Assembly: GCA_024276815.1 (NCBI GenBank)
Contig: JAJRWM010000072.1
Span: 1-29,240 of the forward strand
DNA: 29,240 bases
Source: a bacterium
GTDB taxonomy: Bacteria > JACRDZ01 > JAJRWM01
Reading direction: 5' to 3'
The notes beneath the pieces were generated by a model, which ran no database searches, was not told where the DNA came from, and was given only the letters and a program-made list of their open reading frames with translations. The number at the start of each line of letters is the position of its first letter. Position 1 is the first letter of the stretch. The translations under genes were made by a program, and so were the position numbers. This document shows, in pieces, positions 20,817 to 29,240 of this stretch.

Positions 20817-22535
20817 ATGGCAAACAATCAATCAGGTTCCTTCAGTTTCAGGACCTATCAAGCCTGGGTCGGCTGGGTTATCTTCGCGCTTGCCGCGATT
20901 TACGGCGTTTACCGGGCGATTTCCCTGGGCTGGATATCTGATGACGCTTACATATCTTCCCGATATGCCAGAAACCTGATACAGGGCCATGGTTTAGTCT
21001 TTAACGTGGGCGAACGGGTTGAAGGTTATACCAATTTCCTGTGGACCATGCTTATGGCCTTGGGGATGATTTTAAAGATCACGCCGGAGCTTTTCTCCAG
21101 GATTTTGAGTATTGCCTCATATTTAGCGACCGTGTTGATCTTTCTCATGCTCTCCCGGAAACTTTATGTCCGTGATGACCTCGCAAACAGCCGGCTGTTT
21201 ATCCCTCTTACAGCGATCGCTCTTTTACTGCATCAGGAGCACCAGGTTTACGATACCAGCGGTCTGGAGACTTCCCTTTATACCATGCTGCTCTCAGCCG
21301 GTTTTGTCCTGCTTCTCTTCGCGGAGGGAAACAGGTTTTTCTTCCGGGCCGGGCTGGTCTTTGTTTTAGCGATGCTGACCAGGCCCGACGGTTTAATCTT
21401 CTATGTCATGTCGTTAGGTTACATCTTTTTAACGGAGAGAGCGGACTGGAAAAAGTATTTATACTTTCTCATACCGTTACTGGTAATTTATCTTCCCTAC
21501 TGGATCGCCCGTTATCTTTATTACGGCTATCCTTTCCCCAACACCTACTACGCCAAGTCCGGCAACCTGGCCTATTATAAGCAGGGGCTTAGTTACGCCA
21601 AGCTATATTTCGCCACCTATTATGTTCTGGCTGCCAGCCCGTTTATCGCGCTCCTCTTACTGCCCCGGGTACTGAAAAACTATTGGCGGGGGGGATTCCG
21701 TTTAGCCCGGGAGCATCGTCCTTTTACTTTAAGCGTAATGTTCATGATTCCCTACATCTTTTACGTGGTCAGAGTGGGGGGGGACTTCATGTTCGCCCGT
21801 TTTTTTATTCCCATAACGCCCTTCTGTTATTTTTTCCTTGAATCCGGTTCCCGCGCTTTTTTCAGGGATAAGGGAGTGCTGTTGCTGGTCTTTTTTCTGA
21901 TAATCTTCGGTTCTTTTTTCCATTGGGATATCTATCGGGCTTATGGCGAAGATATTCTTAACGGCATAGCTTATGAGCCTCGCTGGTATACCAGGGAAAA
22001 AAACGATATTATGGTGGAAAACGGTAAATTAATCGGGAAGTATTTAAACGATCCGAGAATTAAAATTGCTTTTTTTGGCACCCAGGCGATGCTGGTTTAT
22101 TACTCTGATCTTCAGGTGGCGATTGAGAGTTCAGCCGGTCTGACCGACGAATACATCGCTCATTTACCCTTAAAAAAGAGAGGGCGTCCCGGTCATGAAA
22201 AGAAAGCGCCGCCTGGTTACTGGTTCAAGAGAAAAGTTAATTTTGCCATGCGTGAGACCCTGACCAAGCTGGAATATCGGAAAATATTTTTTGAGGGCTA
22301 TGAGGCCGCGATTCTGATATACGACAAAGAGGTAATGGATGATCTGAAAAAATACAAAGAGGTAATCTTCATCGATTTTCCCTCATATCTGGACGATTAT
22401 ATCAAAAACATGGCTTCTTACCCTGATGAAAAGATCAGGACGGATTACGCTGATTTCAAACTTTTTTATTTTAATTACAACAATGACGAGAGACGGCAAG
22501 GTAAATTTATCGAGCGGCTTGCTGGCGGCGTTTGA
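20817..22535 (+). CDS. GT-C type integral membrane glycosyltransferase
   Basis: The protein is about 572 residues with some ten membrane segments in the first 370 residues, followed by a soluble C-terminal part of about 190 residues. The first loop carries ISDDAYISSRYARNLIQGHG and NVGERVEGYTNFLW, typical of GT-C enzymes that use polyprenyl-phosphate sugars (the arrangement resembles mycobacterial arabinofuranosyltransferase-like proteins). The DD pair in that loop is the expected catalytic acid site. It acts at the outer face of the inner membrane on a surface glycan or protein; the acceptor is unknown. ATG 20817 is chosen over an upstream TTG at 20790. Repeat copies R3 and R4 flank the gene on both sides. 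Confidence 0.82.
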   Translation: MANNQSGSFSFRTYQAWVGWVIFALAAIYGVYRAISLGWISDDAYISSRYARNLIQGHGLVFNVGERVEGYTNFLWTMLMALGMILKITPELFSRILSIASYLATVLIFLMLSRKLYVRDDLANSRLFIPLTAIALLLHQEHQVYDTSGLETSLYTMLLSAGFVLLLFAEGNRFFFRAGLVFVLAMLTRPDGLIFYVMSLGYIFLTERADWKKYLYFLIPLLVIYLPYWIARYLYYGYPFPNTYYAKSGNLAYYKQGLSYAKLYFATYYVLAASPFIALLLLPRVLKNYWRGGFRLAREHRPFTLSVMFMIPYIFYVVRVGGDFMFARFFIPITPFCYFFLESGSRAFFRDKGVLLLVFFLIIFGSFFHWDIYRAYGEDILNGIAYEPRWYTREKNDIMVENGKLIGKYLNDPRIKIAFFGTQAMLVYYSDLQVAIESSAGLTDEYIAHLPLKKRGRPGHEKKAPPGYWFKRKVNFAMRETLTKLEYRKIFFEGYEAAILIYDKEVMDDLKKYKEVIFIDFPSYLDDYIKNMASYPDEKIRTDYADFKLFYFNYNNDERRQGKFIERLAGGV

Positions 22536-22577
22536 GTGTTTTTTGCGTTAAAAGTGGCTAATGGGTAATTATGTTGA

Positions 22578-22709
22578 TGCACAACAAACATTATAAAACG
22601 GATGTTAGGGCGGGTTCCAGGCTTGTGCAAAGTTTTTGCCGAAGGCAAGTTTATATTTTTTGGAGGGGGTGTGGGGGAACTCTTTTTTGGAATAAAAAGG
22701 TTCCCCCAC
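22578..22709 (+). repeat. Partial relative of the dispersed repeat, copy R4
   Basis: It contains AAAGTTTTTGCCGAAGGCAA, where H2 has a 5-bp stem TTGCC/GGCAA (22636-22648), and a strong hairpin GTGGGGGAAC (22671-22680) with GTTCCCCCAC (22700-22709). Inside that stem CTTTTT pairs with AAAAAG. The G-rich stem matches the AGGGGGAACTTTTTTAG part of R1. TGCACAA/TTGTGCA (near 22578-22629) pair across the left part. H1 and H3 are not recognisable, so this is a shortened or diverged copy. The hairpin could also act as a terminator after the glycosyltransferase gene. Confidence 0.55.
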
Positions 22710-22760
22710 ATCGTCTTACATAAGATGTTAATTTGTTCTGAAGCTACGGCGGGGTGTTAA

Positions 22761-23381
22761 ATGATCGGAATATTGGGCGGCTCATTCAATCCAATTCACC
22801 TAGGCCATTTGATTCTCGCTGAAGAACTCTTCAAATTATGCGGTCTGGAAAAAGTTATCTTTATCCCGGCGCTGTTCCCGCCGCATAAGAACCCGCGGGA
22901 GTTGCTCAGCGCGGAACATCGCTTAAACATGGTTAAGCTGGCCGTAGCCGATAACCATAATTTTGAATATTCCGATATCGAGTTGTTGACTCCGGGCATC
23001 TCGTATAGTGTTGATACGATTAATATGTTATTATCAGCTAATCCCGGTTCTGAATACGCTCTGATAATCGGGGCGGATTCTTTGCCGGAACTGCATACCT
23101 GGGAGCGGATCGAGGAGTTGTTAACCCGCTGCCGGATAATCGCGACCAACAGACCGGGTTTTAATTTTAATAAAGGTAATTATACCGAGGCGTTAGCGGG
23201 CCTCGCAAGCATACTAAAAGACAAGAGTCTGCTGGAAAAAATTGAATTTCATGAGACCACTTTGATTGATATCTCATCGACTCAAATCCGCCGCCGTTGT
23301 CGTGATCGTAATAGCGTCAGGTATTTACTACCTGTCGGCGTTGCGGAATACATCGAGAGGCACCAGTTATACCGGGAGTAA
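22761..23381 (+). CDS. nadD: Nicotinate-nucleotide adenylyltransferase NadD
   Basis: NadD joins nicotinate mononucleotide and ATP to deamido-NAD in NAD synthesis. The 206-residue protein has the nucleotidyltransferase motif GGSFNPIHLGHL (residues 6-17, with H-x-G-H), PPHKNP, IGADSLPELHTWERIEELL and ISSTQIRRR near the C-terminus, all characteristic. ATG 22761 follows CGGGGTG. It is one base from the next gene, so the two are probably cotranscribed. In many bacteria nadD lies near obgE, proA or rsfS, which are not seen here. Confidence 0.96.
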   Translation: MIGILGGSFNPIHLGHLILAEELFKLCGLEKVIFIPALFPPHKNPRELLSAEHRLNMVKLAVADNHNFEYSDIELLTPGISYSVDTINMLLSANPGSEYALIIGADSLPELHTWERIEELLTRCRIIATNRPGFNFNKGNYTEALAGLASILKDKSLLEKIEFHETTLIDISSTQIRRRCRDRNSVRYLLPVGVAEYIERHQLYRE

Positions 23382-23382
23382 A

Positions 23383-24015
23383 ATGTACCTTAAAACTTTC
23401 GCGGTCGGTCCTTTGGCGACCAATTGTTACCTGATCGCTGATGAAAACACTCATGAGGCGGCGATCATCGATCCCGGCGGAGACATGGAAGCGGTTATCG
23501 AGTCGATTGAAGCGGGTTCGCTCAAGCCGGTTTATTTGTTGCTAACCCATGGTCACGCCGACCATCTGCTGGGAGTCAACGAGCTTCTGGAGCGTTATGA
23601 CCTGGAGCTTTGTATTCATGAAAAGGACGCCGGAAAGTTGACTGACCCGGAAAAGAATATTTCCGCTTTTATCGGTTACGGGGTTGTTGTTCCGGAAGCG
23701 GACAGACTGCTCAAAAACAACGATATCCTGAAGCTGGGCGAGATGGCGATCAAGGTTTTATCTACCCCGGGCCATACCAAGGGCGGAGTCAGCTACTATG
23801 TTGAGAGTGAAGGAGTGGTATTTACCGGCGACACTTTGTTTTGCCAGTCAATTGGACGCGCGGACTTTCCTGACAGCTCTTTTCCCGATTTATCGTCTTC
23901 GATCAGAGCCCGGTTGTATTCATTACCGAAGGAAACCGAGGTCTATCCCGGGCACGGACCTTCTACCGTAATCGGTTATGAGCGCGAAAACAATCCTTTT
24001 GTGCCGGGAAAATAA
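23383..24015 (+). CDS. Metallo-beta-lactamase-fold hydrolase, glyoxalase II-like (YcbL type)
   Basis: The 210-residue protein has the zinc motifs THGHADH (HxHxDH), PGHTKGG, FTGDTLF and YPGHGP. It is the short single-domain glyoxalase II-like type that hydrolyses thioesters such as S-lactoylglutathione analogues, but the true substrate varies. The start is ATG 23383, one base after the nadD stop, with GGGAG just upstream; a longer frame from 23266 would overlap nadD by over 100 bases and lacks support. The tRNA nucleotidyltransferase gene starts five bases after its stop. Confidence 0.9.
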   Translation: MYLKTFAVGPLATNCYLIADENTHEAAIIDPGGDMEAVIESIEAGSLKPVYLLLTHGHADHLLGVNELLERYDLELCIHEKDAGKLTDPEKNISAFIGYGVVVPEADRLLKNNDILKLGEMAIKVLSTPGHTKGGVSYYVESEGVVFTGDTLFCQSIGRADFPDSSFPDLSSSIRARLYSLPKETEVYPGHGPSTVIGYERENNPFVPGK

Positions 24016-24020
24016 TTTTT

Positions 24021-26660
24021 ATGGAAGTTATAGTTTCCCACCAAAACACTGACTTCGACTCCCTGGCGAGTATGGTCGCGGCTCAGAAACTGTATCCGAA
24101 GGCGCCTATCGTTTTTTCCGGTTCCAAAGAAAAAAATGTCCGGGAGTTTCTCGATCTGCATCCCTCTTTTTTCCATGTCCGCCGCTTAAAGGAGCTTGAT
24201 CTGTCTAATCTGGAGCGGTTAATTATCGTTGACACCAGGCAGCGTGACCGGATCGGGCAGCTTTCTCATATCGTAGCTGAACGGCAAAACGTTGAACTCC
24301 ATATTTTTGACCATCATCCGGTTCATGAGAGTGATTTAAGCGGTAAAATTAATGAGATCAGGGATATTGGGGCGACGACAACCATCATGCTGGCCCACAT
24401 CAAATCCCGGAAACTTGAGATATCGCCGCAGGAAGCGACTTTGTTTGCCTTGGGAATTTATGAAGACACCGGGTGCTTGACCTATCCCAGCACCAGGCCT
24501 GAAGATGTCGAAGCGGTAGCCTACTTGTTGAAAAATGGTGCGAACCTGGACACCGTAACGAATTTCATCAACCGGGAACTGACTTCGGAGCAGTTGGCGA
24601 TTCTTAACGAATTGATGTCGTCTTCTGAAAACTATGACATAAACGGGGTCAGAGTCGTGATTGCCAAAGCTTCCTATGACAAATATGTCGCCGATTTAGC
24701 GGTCTTGACCCACAAACTCAGAGATATGGGTAACCTGGAAGTTATTTTTACGCTCGTTCAGATGCATGAACGGATTCACCTGGTCGGGCGTAGCAAGGTC
24801 GAATCAGTCGATGTTGGTTCCTTGGCCGAGTATTTTGGCGGCGGGGGCCATACCACCGCGGCCAGCGCCATGATCCGCAATTCAACCCTGGAAGAAATCG
24901 AGGAGATACTGCTTTCTCTCCTGGATAAATACATCAAACCGGTTATCAAGGCTAAAGATATCATGAGTTCTCCGGTCATAACCATAAATTACAATTCGAC
25001 GGTCGAGGAAGCCCGGCGCAAAGTCCTGAGCCATAATCACACGGGGTTTCCGGTTGTAAAAAACGATAAACTGGTTGGTTTGATAACCCATAAGGATATT
25101 TACAAAACGATCAATCATGGGCTGGGCGGGGATAAAGTTATCGGTTACATGCATCCCGACGTAACTGTGCTTAACCCGTCGGTCGGGCTGAATGAAGTCC
25201 AGAAAATAATGATTGAAAGTCATATCAAATACCTTCCGGTGGTGGACAATGACAAGCTGGTGGGAATTTTGACCTACACGGATGTTTTAAAATCGCATCA
25301 CTCCCGGAACAAGGTTCGCGTTCCGCGGAACGCGGACGCTGATTTCCGTTATCACACCAAGAATGTTACCTCTCTGCTGGAGAACCGCCTGACGCCTGAT
25401 ATTTTGCGTTTAATAAAAAAAATGGGTAAAATCGCTGATGAAATGCGTTACAACGCTTTTTTGGTCGGCGGTCTGGTTCGTGATTTATTAATCGGTGTGG
25501 ACAATCTGGATATTGATATTGTGGTCGAGGGGCTTGGCGTGCAGTTTGCCAGGGAACTGGTGAAAAAACTGGGCGGGCGTTATATTGCCCACAAGAAGTT
25601 CGCCACGGCGATTGTTGTTTTGCCCAACGGTTTTAAAATTGACATTGCCACGGCTCGTACTGAGTATTACGAGTTTCCCACGGCGTTGCCGACGGTTGAG
25701 CTGAGTTCGATCCGCTATGATTTATACCGCCGTGATTTTACCATAAACGCCTTGGCCGTCAATATCAACCCTTCAGAGTTTGGCGCTCTGGTTGACTTCT
25801 TCCAGGGGCGTCAGGATATCAAGCGCGGTATCATCAAAGTTTTGCATAACCTGAGTTTTGTCGATGATCCGACGCGTATTTTCCGGGCGGTTCGTTTTGA
25901 GAGCCGTTTTGGCTTCAAGATTGACAAGCAAACGGAGCATTTCATTGACAACGCGCTCCAGTTGGGTGTTTTGGAAAAGATCAACAATCAGCGTATTCGC
26001 GAGGAGATCATTCTTCTGTTGAGCGAAGGCGACCCTTGGGTCGGCATCGCCCGGTTGGGCGCTCTCAACGTCTTAAAGAAAATCCATCCAAAAATGAAAG
26101 CTGATTTGAAGGCTCGTCATCTTTTCGAGCAGGTGAAGGAAGTTCTCGCCTGGTTTAACCTTTTGTATCTCAAGGATAAAGTGCATAGATGGTTAATATA
26201 CTTCATGGCGCTTACCAACCGCCTGGACGCGGCGGAATTGAATGATTTTGCCCGGGAAATCAGGTTGAACAAAAAACATTTCCAGGTTTTACAGACCTTG
26301 CATGAGAAAAAAGTAATGATTCATCAGAAGCTGAACGCCCGGCAAGCCCTCAGGGATAGCGAAATATATCAGACTCTGAGTCATATTCCTCTTGAAATTT
26401 TATTGTTTATCATGAGCGATACAAAAAATGAAAACATTAAAAAGAGGATTTCAAGATATATCACTGATTTGAGAAAAGTCAGGATCAGCCTGACGGGGAG
26501 AGACTTGGCTCAAATCGGTATTCCTCAGGGGCCTCAGTACAGCGCGCTGCTTGAAACTGTGATCCTTGGTAAACTTGACGGCGAAATAAAATCAAAGGAT
26601 GATGAAATAGCTATGGTCAAAAGTTATTATGCCGGAAGAAAAAAGACTTCTATCTCGTAA
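24021..26660 (+). CDS. DHH-CBS-tRNA nucleotidyltransferase fusion (CCA-end synthesis, likely A-adding)
   Basis: This is an 879-residue multidomain protein. Residues 1-150 form a DHH phosphoesterase-like domain (SHQNTDFDSLASMVAA, VDTRQRDR, FDHHPVHESD) and about 230-300 a DHHA1 domain with GGGGHTTAASA. Residues 315-430 hold two CBS domains (AKDIMSSPVITIN, IGYMHPDVTVLNP). From about 475 it has a class II tRNA nucleotidyltransferase head with FLVGGLVRDLLIGVDNLDIDIVVEG (metal-binding DxD) and RRDFTINALAV, then the helical tRNA-binding region with DDPTRIFRAVRFE. Proteins of this architecture in Aquifex and relatives are A-adding enzymes that work with a separate CC-adding enzyme. It is the third gene of the nadD operon. 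The DHH domain's substrate is unknown. Confidence 0.9.
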   Translation: MEVIVSHQNTDFDSLASMVAAQKLYPKAPIVFSGSKEKNVREFLDLHPSFFHVRRLKELDLSNLERLIIVDTRQRDRIGQLSHIVAERQNVELHIFDHHPVHESDLSGKINEIRDIGATTTIMLAHIKSRKLEISPQEATLFALGIYEDTGCLTYPSTRPEDVEAVAYLLKNGANLDTVTNFINRELTSEQLAILNELMSSSENYDINGVRVVIAKASYDKYVADLAVLTHKLRDMGNLEVIFTLVQMHERIHLVGRSKVESVDVGSLAEYFGGGGHTTAASAMIRNSTLEEIEEILLSLLDKYIKPVIKAKDIMSSPVITINYNSTVEEARRKVLSHNHTGFPVVKNDKLVGLITHKDIYKTINHGLGGDKVIGYMHPDVTVLNPSVGLNEVQKIMIESHIKYLPVVDNDKLVGILTYTDVLKSHHSRNKVRVPRNADADFRYHTKNVTSLLENRLTPDILRLIKKMGKIADEMRYNAFLVGGLVRDLLIGVDNLDIDIVVEGLGVQFARELVKKLGGRYIAHKKFATAIVVLPNGFKIDIATARTEYYEFPTALPTVELSSIRYDLYRRDFTINALAVNINPSEFGALVDFFQGRQDIKRGIIKVLHNLSFVDDPTRIFRAVRFESRFGFKIDKQTEHFIDNALQLGVLEKINNQRIREEIILLLSEGDPWVGIARLGALNVLKKIHPKMKADLKARHLFEQVKEVLAWFNLLYLKDKVHRWLIYFMALTNRLDAAELNDFAREIRLNKKHFQVLQTLHEKKVMIHQKLNARQALRDSEIYQTLSHIPLEILLFIMSDTKNENIKKRISRYITDLRKVRISLTGRDLAQIGIPQGPQYSALLETVILGKLDGEIKSKDDEIAMVKSYYAGRKKTSIS

Positions 26661-26984
26661 AAGCACTCGGCTATGTATCAGGCATTATATAGCGAGCAAC
26701 TCTTTGTGAGCGATTCGGAGGAGTCGAAGGCAAGCATGGTAAATTCGCAGACTTGAAACTGTAAGTTTGTGTTGACAGTTTGGCGTAATTTTGATAAGTT
26801 TTACTCTCTCTGTCGGAGAATACTAGAGTGTTTAACGATCTTACCTGAGGACTCTTCCTGTTAAAGTTTTTGGGGGAAGGTTTGGAAACCACGTTTTTAC
26901 TAAAACGGGGGTTCCAAAGGTTCTTGTTTTGCTTTATATGTGTTTGTAAAACGCTTTATAATCACTAAAACGGGTTGATGGATA
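26661..26984. other. 324-bp intergenic region containing repeat copy R5
   Basis: It separates the tRNA nucleotidyltransferase gene from menG. Besides the repeat, TTGACA at 26773-26778 within GTTTGTGTTGACAGTTTGG could be a -35 box, but I found no convincing -10. No coding frame is credible. Confidence 0.55.
26691..26932 (+). repeat. Dispersed hairpin repeat, copy R5
   Basis: The core has H1 GCAA-CTCT-TTGT (26696-26707, with a G-T pair), H2 GTCGAAGGC (26723-26731, with a T-G pair) and H3 AAACT-GTA-AGTTT (26756-26768). Then come TTAAAGTTTTTGGGGGAAGG and a long hairpin in which TTTGGAA pairs with TTCCAAA and CGTTTT pairs with AAAACG (about 26881-26918). The end AGGTTCTTGTTTTGC (26918-26932) is identical to R2. 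Confidence 0.8.
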
Positions 26985-27740
26985 ATGGTCAAAACCAGGA
27001 TACAGGAAAAAGTCGAACATTTAAACAAGCGGGAAAACAAGCGGGAAAAAGCGGCCTATGTCCGCAAGATGTTTAATGAGATCGCTGGTCGTTATGACAT
27101 AATGAACCGTCTGATCAGCGGCGGCATCGATCCGCTCTGGCGGGAGTTCGCCATTACTGAAATCAAGCTGGCTGACGGGGCGAAGGTTCTGGATGTCTGC
27201 ACCGGCACTTGCGATTTGGCTATCACTGCGGCCAAACGGACCGGCGCCGGCGGTGAGGTTTTTGGCGTTGATTTAAGCGAAGGCATGTTGCGGGTAGGGC
27301 TGGGAAAAATTAAAAATGTCAAGAATAGCCCGGTTATGGCTTTAAGCCAGGGGCGGGCGGAGGACTTGCCGTTCAGGAGCGATTATTTTGATGTCGCCAT
27401 GGCCAGTTGCGGTATTCGCAACACCACTGATATTCCCAAGTCCTTCAGCGAGATGATGCGGGTGGTCAAACCGGGCGGTGTTGTTTTCAATCTTGACCTG
27501 GGCCATCCCAAGAATAAAATATTCGACAAACTGTATCGTTTTTACTTTTTTAATATTGTGCCTATCGTAGGCAAATTATTCTCTCACAGCGAGGCTTACA
27601 GCTACCTGCCTAACTCTTTGCTGACCTTTCCCGACCAGGAAACGATAAAAAAGATATTTGAAGATATCGGGTTAAAGCGGGTTCGTTACCATAATTTACT
27701 GGGCGGGGCGATGGCTCTGCATATCGGTTATAAGGAATAA
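26985..27740 (+). CDS. menG: Demethylmenaquinone methyltransferase (MenG/UbiE family)
   Basis: It methylates demethylmenaquinone with SAM, the last step of menaquinone synthesis. The 251-residue protein has the UbiE features MFNEIAGRYDIMNRLISGGIDPLWR-type N-terminal region, motif I VLDVCTGTCDLA (about 68-79), RAEDLPFRSDYFDV, ASCGIRNTTDIPKSF, PGGVVFNLDLGHP and a C-terminal HIGYKE-type end. Without a ubiquinone pathway in view and with mqnD at the other end of the window, the menaquinone role is preferred. The first 25 residues (HLNKRENKREKAAYV) are a charged extension. The sugar dehydratase gene starts two bases after its stop. Confidence 0.92.
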   Translation: MVKTRIQEKVEHLNKRENKREKAAYVRKMFNEIAGRYDIMNRLISGGIDPLWREFAITEIKLADGAKVLDVCTGTCDLAITAAKRTGAGGEVFGVDLSEGMLRVGLGKIKNVKNSPVMALSQGRAEDLPFRSDYFDVAMASCGIRNTTDIPKSFSEMMRVVKPGGVVFNLDLGHPKNKIFDKLYRFYFFNIVPIVGKLFSHSEAYSYLPNSLLTFPDQETIKKIFEDIGLKRVRYHNLLGGAMALHIGYKE

Positions 27741-27742
27741 AC

Positions 27743-29188
27743 GTGACAAACAAGGCTACTCGGGTTCTGGTTATTGGAGCGGGTGTAGCGGGTCAGATGG
27801 TCGTTGAAGAAATTCGCCGCCATCCGGAAACAAATTATCAGCCCATAGCGTTTATTGACGATGATCCACTTAAAAACGGGCTGACCATAGCCGGCTTGCC
27901 GGTAGTTGGCGGCTGTAATGATATTCTGCCCGCCGTAAAGAAAGGTCAGATCGACGAGATCCTGATCGCTATTCCCTCCGCCACCGGCCGGGTTATCCGC
28001 TCAATCATTGATCACTGTGAAAAGACCAGCGTCAGGTTCAGGATTGTTCCCGGCATTTATAAAATAATCAAAGGCGATGTGCAGATTGAAAATATTCGCG
28101 AGGTGCATCCGGCGGACTTGCTGGGTCGGGAAACTGTCCGTCTGAACACCGGGGGAATAGCGGCCTATCTCAAAGACAAGACGATTTTGATAACCGGCGG
28201 CGGTGGCTCAATCGGTTCCGAGATCGCCCGTCAGGCGGCGTTGTTCGCTCCGAAGCGTCTGCTCTTGTTTTGTCGTGGCGAAAACTCCCTTTTTGAGATT
28301 GAAAACGAGTTGCGGGAAAATCATCCTGAGTTGGATCTGGTTCCGATAATCGGTGATATTTTGGACCGGTCCCGGGTAAACCATATCTTTCAGAAATTTC
28401 AGCCCCGGGTGCTTTTCCACGCGGCGGCCCATAAACATGTTGTCATCATGGAAGAAAATCCGACTGAGGCGGTAAAAAACAATGTTCTGGGCACGCAGGT
28501 GTTAGCCGAGGCCGCGGTTTTGCATGGGGTTGAGCGTTTCATCATGCTTTCAACCGACAAGGCGGTTAACCCGGTAAGCGTAATGGGGGCGAGCAAGCGG
28601 ATCGCCGAGTTTTTTATCCAGGGATTAAGCCGGGAGCAGGAGATCTGCCGTTTTATGACTGTTCGGTTTGGCAATGTTCTGGGGAGCCGTGGCAGTGTTG
28701 TGCCTCGTTTTCTCGCTCAGATCAAAAAACGCAAACCGTTGACCATCACTGATCCTGAAGCGGTTCGTTATTTCATGACCATCGCCGAAGCGGCGCGTTT
28801 GGTGTTGCAGGCCGGGGCTATCGGCGAGGGCGGCGAGATATTTGTTCTGGATATGGGCGAGCCGATAAAGATTGGCCGGTTGGCCCGACAGTTGATTATC
28901 TTGTCCGGTTTGAGACCGGATGAGGATATCTCGATCAAGACGATTGGTTTACGCCAAGGCGAGAAGTTGCGTGAGGAGTTGCTGACCTCCAGGGAGGAGT
29001 TGGACGCGACCAGGCATCAGAATATTTTAAGGGCGCGTCCCGACCGGTTTGACGGACAGTTTTTGTCTGAGCAACTGGCGTCGTTAGCTGACTTAGCGGA
29101 AAAAAATGATGATAATGGAGTTTTGGCGGTAATTGGTAACCTTCTGCCTTGTTTTTCGGAGGTGAATGGCCGAAAACGCTTGACATGA
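27743..29188 (+). CDS. PglF/WbpM-type nucleotide-sugar 4,6-dehydratase (no membrane segments)
   Basis: The protein is 481 residues. Residues 1-140 are a Rossmann domain (RVLVIGAGVAGQMVVEEI, FIDDDPLKNG) like the cytosolic N-part of FlaA1/CapD proteins. Residues 145-440 are an extended SDR domain with NAD motif TGGGGSIGSEIARQ, HAAAHKHVVIMEENP, LSTDKAVNPVSVMGASK, and FGNVLGSRGSVVP. The usual catalytic Tyr of YxxxK is Met here (MGASK), as is known for PglF/WbpM enzymes, which convert UDP-GlcNAc to the 4-keto-6-deoxy sugar. The four N-terminal membrane helices of full-length WbpM are absent, so it should be soluble. It would feed synthesis of bacillosamine, QuiNAc or FucNAc type sugars. GTG 27743 follows AAGGAA; its only visible partner is menG. 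Confidence 0.9.
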   Translation: MTNKATRVLVIGAGVAGQMVVEEIRRHPETNYQPIAFIDDDPLKNGLTIAGLPVVGGCNDILPAVKKGQIDEILIAIPSATGRVIRSIIDHCEKTSVRFRIVPGIYKIIKGDVQIENIREVHPADLLGRETVRLNTGGIAAYLKDKTILITGGGGSIGSEIARQAALFAPKRLLLFCRGENSLFEIENELRENHPELDLVPIIGDILDRSRVNHIFQKFQPRVLFHAAAHKHVVIMEENPTEAVKNNVLGTQVLAEAAVLHGVERFIMLSTDKAVNPVSVMGASKRIAEFFIQGLSREQEICRFMTVRFGNVLGSRGSVVPRFLAQIKKRKPLTITDPEAVRYFMTIAEAARLVLQAGAIGEGGEIFVLDMGEPIKIGRLARQLIILSGLRPDEDISIKTIGLRQGEKLREELLTSREELDATRHQNILRARPDRFDGQFLSEQLASLADLAEKNDDNGVLAVIGNLLPCFSEVNGRKRLT

Positions 29189-29240
29189 ACGTAGTTATCG
29201 GTTATTCTGATTCTAATTGCGTATAAATATCCTGCAAAGG
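29189..29240. other. Window end, no gene recognised
   Basis: An ATG at 29185 overlaps the stop of the dehydratase (ATGA) but its frame closes after 13 codons. Nothing else can be supported in these 52 bases. Confidence 0.5.

Noticed and set aside
23266-23382. Longer N-terminus with a membrane segment for the glyoxalase-like hydrolase
   Set aside because: It lies within the end of nadD in another frame; ATG 23383 one base after the nadD stop starts exactly at the conserved domain.
29185-29226. Next gene starting at the ATGA overlap with the dehydratase
   Set aside because: The frame stops after 13 codons, so no gene can be supported.

Overview
This 29.2 kb window is ordinary-density bacterial chromosome of moderate GC. 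The gene set suggests a flagellated, probably diderm and probably anaerobic bacterium, for example Desulfobacterota or a nearby candidate phylum; I cannot place it more precisely. The reasons are: menaquinone made by the futalosine route (mqnD, the start of an mqnB-like gene, and a MenG/UbiE methyltransferase); an MltD-type lytic transglycosylase with LysM repeats; two flagellins with sigma-28-type promoters; a NIL-domain ferredoxin; a metalloprotease ending in a CFI-box C-terminal sorting region; and a DHH-CBS-tRNA nucleotidyltransferase fusion. No CRISPR array, rRNA, tRNA, phage or transposase gene was seen.

Layout. Positions 1-11,400 lie almost entirely on the minus strand: mqnB-like fragment, mqnD, a PseG-like nucleotide-sugar hydrolase, a minimal 244-residue flagellin, a 520-residue flagellin interrupted by a one-base frameshift, a long regulatory region, a Ski2/Hel308-like helicase, and a large secreted metalloprotease that also carries a one-base frameshift. 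From 11,400 to the end everything is on the plus strand. First comes a HEAT-repeat lipoprotein-like or secreted protein, an Rrf2 regulator, LarE and MnmA in one operon. Then come a NIL ferredoxin, signal peptidase I and a metal permease; MltD, a methyltransferase and MazG; a GT-C membrane glycosyltransferase; NadD, a metallo-beta-lactamase-fold hydrolase and the tRNA nucleotidyltransferase; and finally MenG and a PglF/WbpM-type sugar dehydratase.

How the genes fit together. PseG beside the flagellins, with a 4,6-dehydratase at the other end, fits surface or flagellin glycosylation. The Rrf2-LarE-MnmA operon joins an Fe-S/cysteine type regulator to two PP-loop sulfur-transfer enzymes. This LarE has a CxxC plus a third Cys, the pattern of cluster-bearing LarE enzymes.

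The least ordinary signals are non-coding. (1) A dispersed intergenic repeat has three small hairpins whose stems change in a compensatory way between copies. (2) A good sigma-28 promoter upstream of the large flagellin points away from it and sits between 10-bp inverted repeats; it could be an invertible switch or the promoter of a small RNA. (3) Two genes of one operon (the HEAT protein and LarE) have no ATG, GTG or TTG at the expected start but have ATT there.
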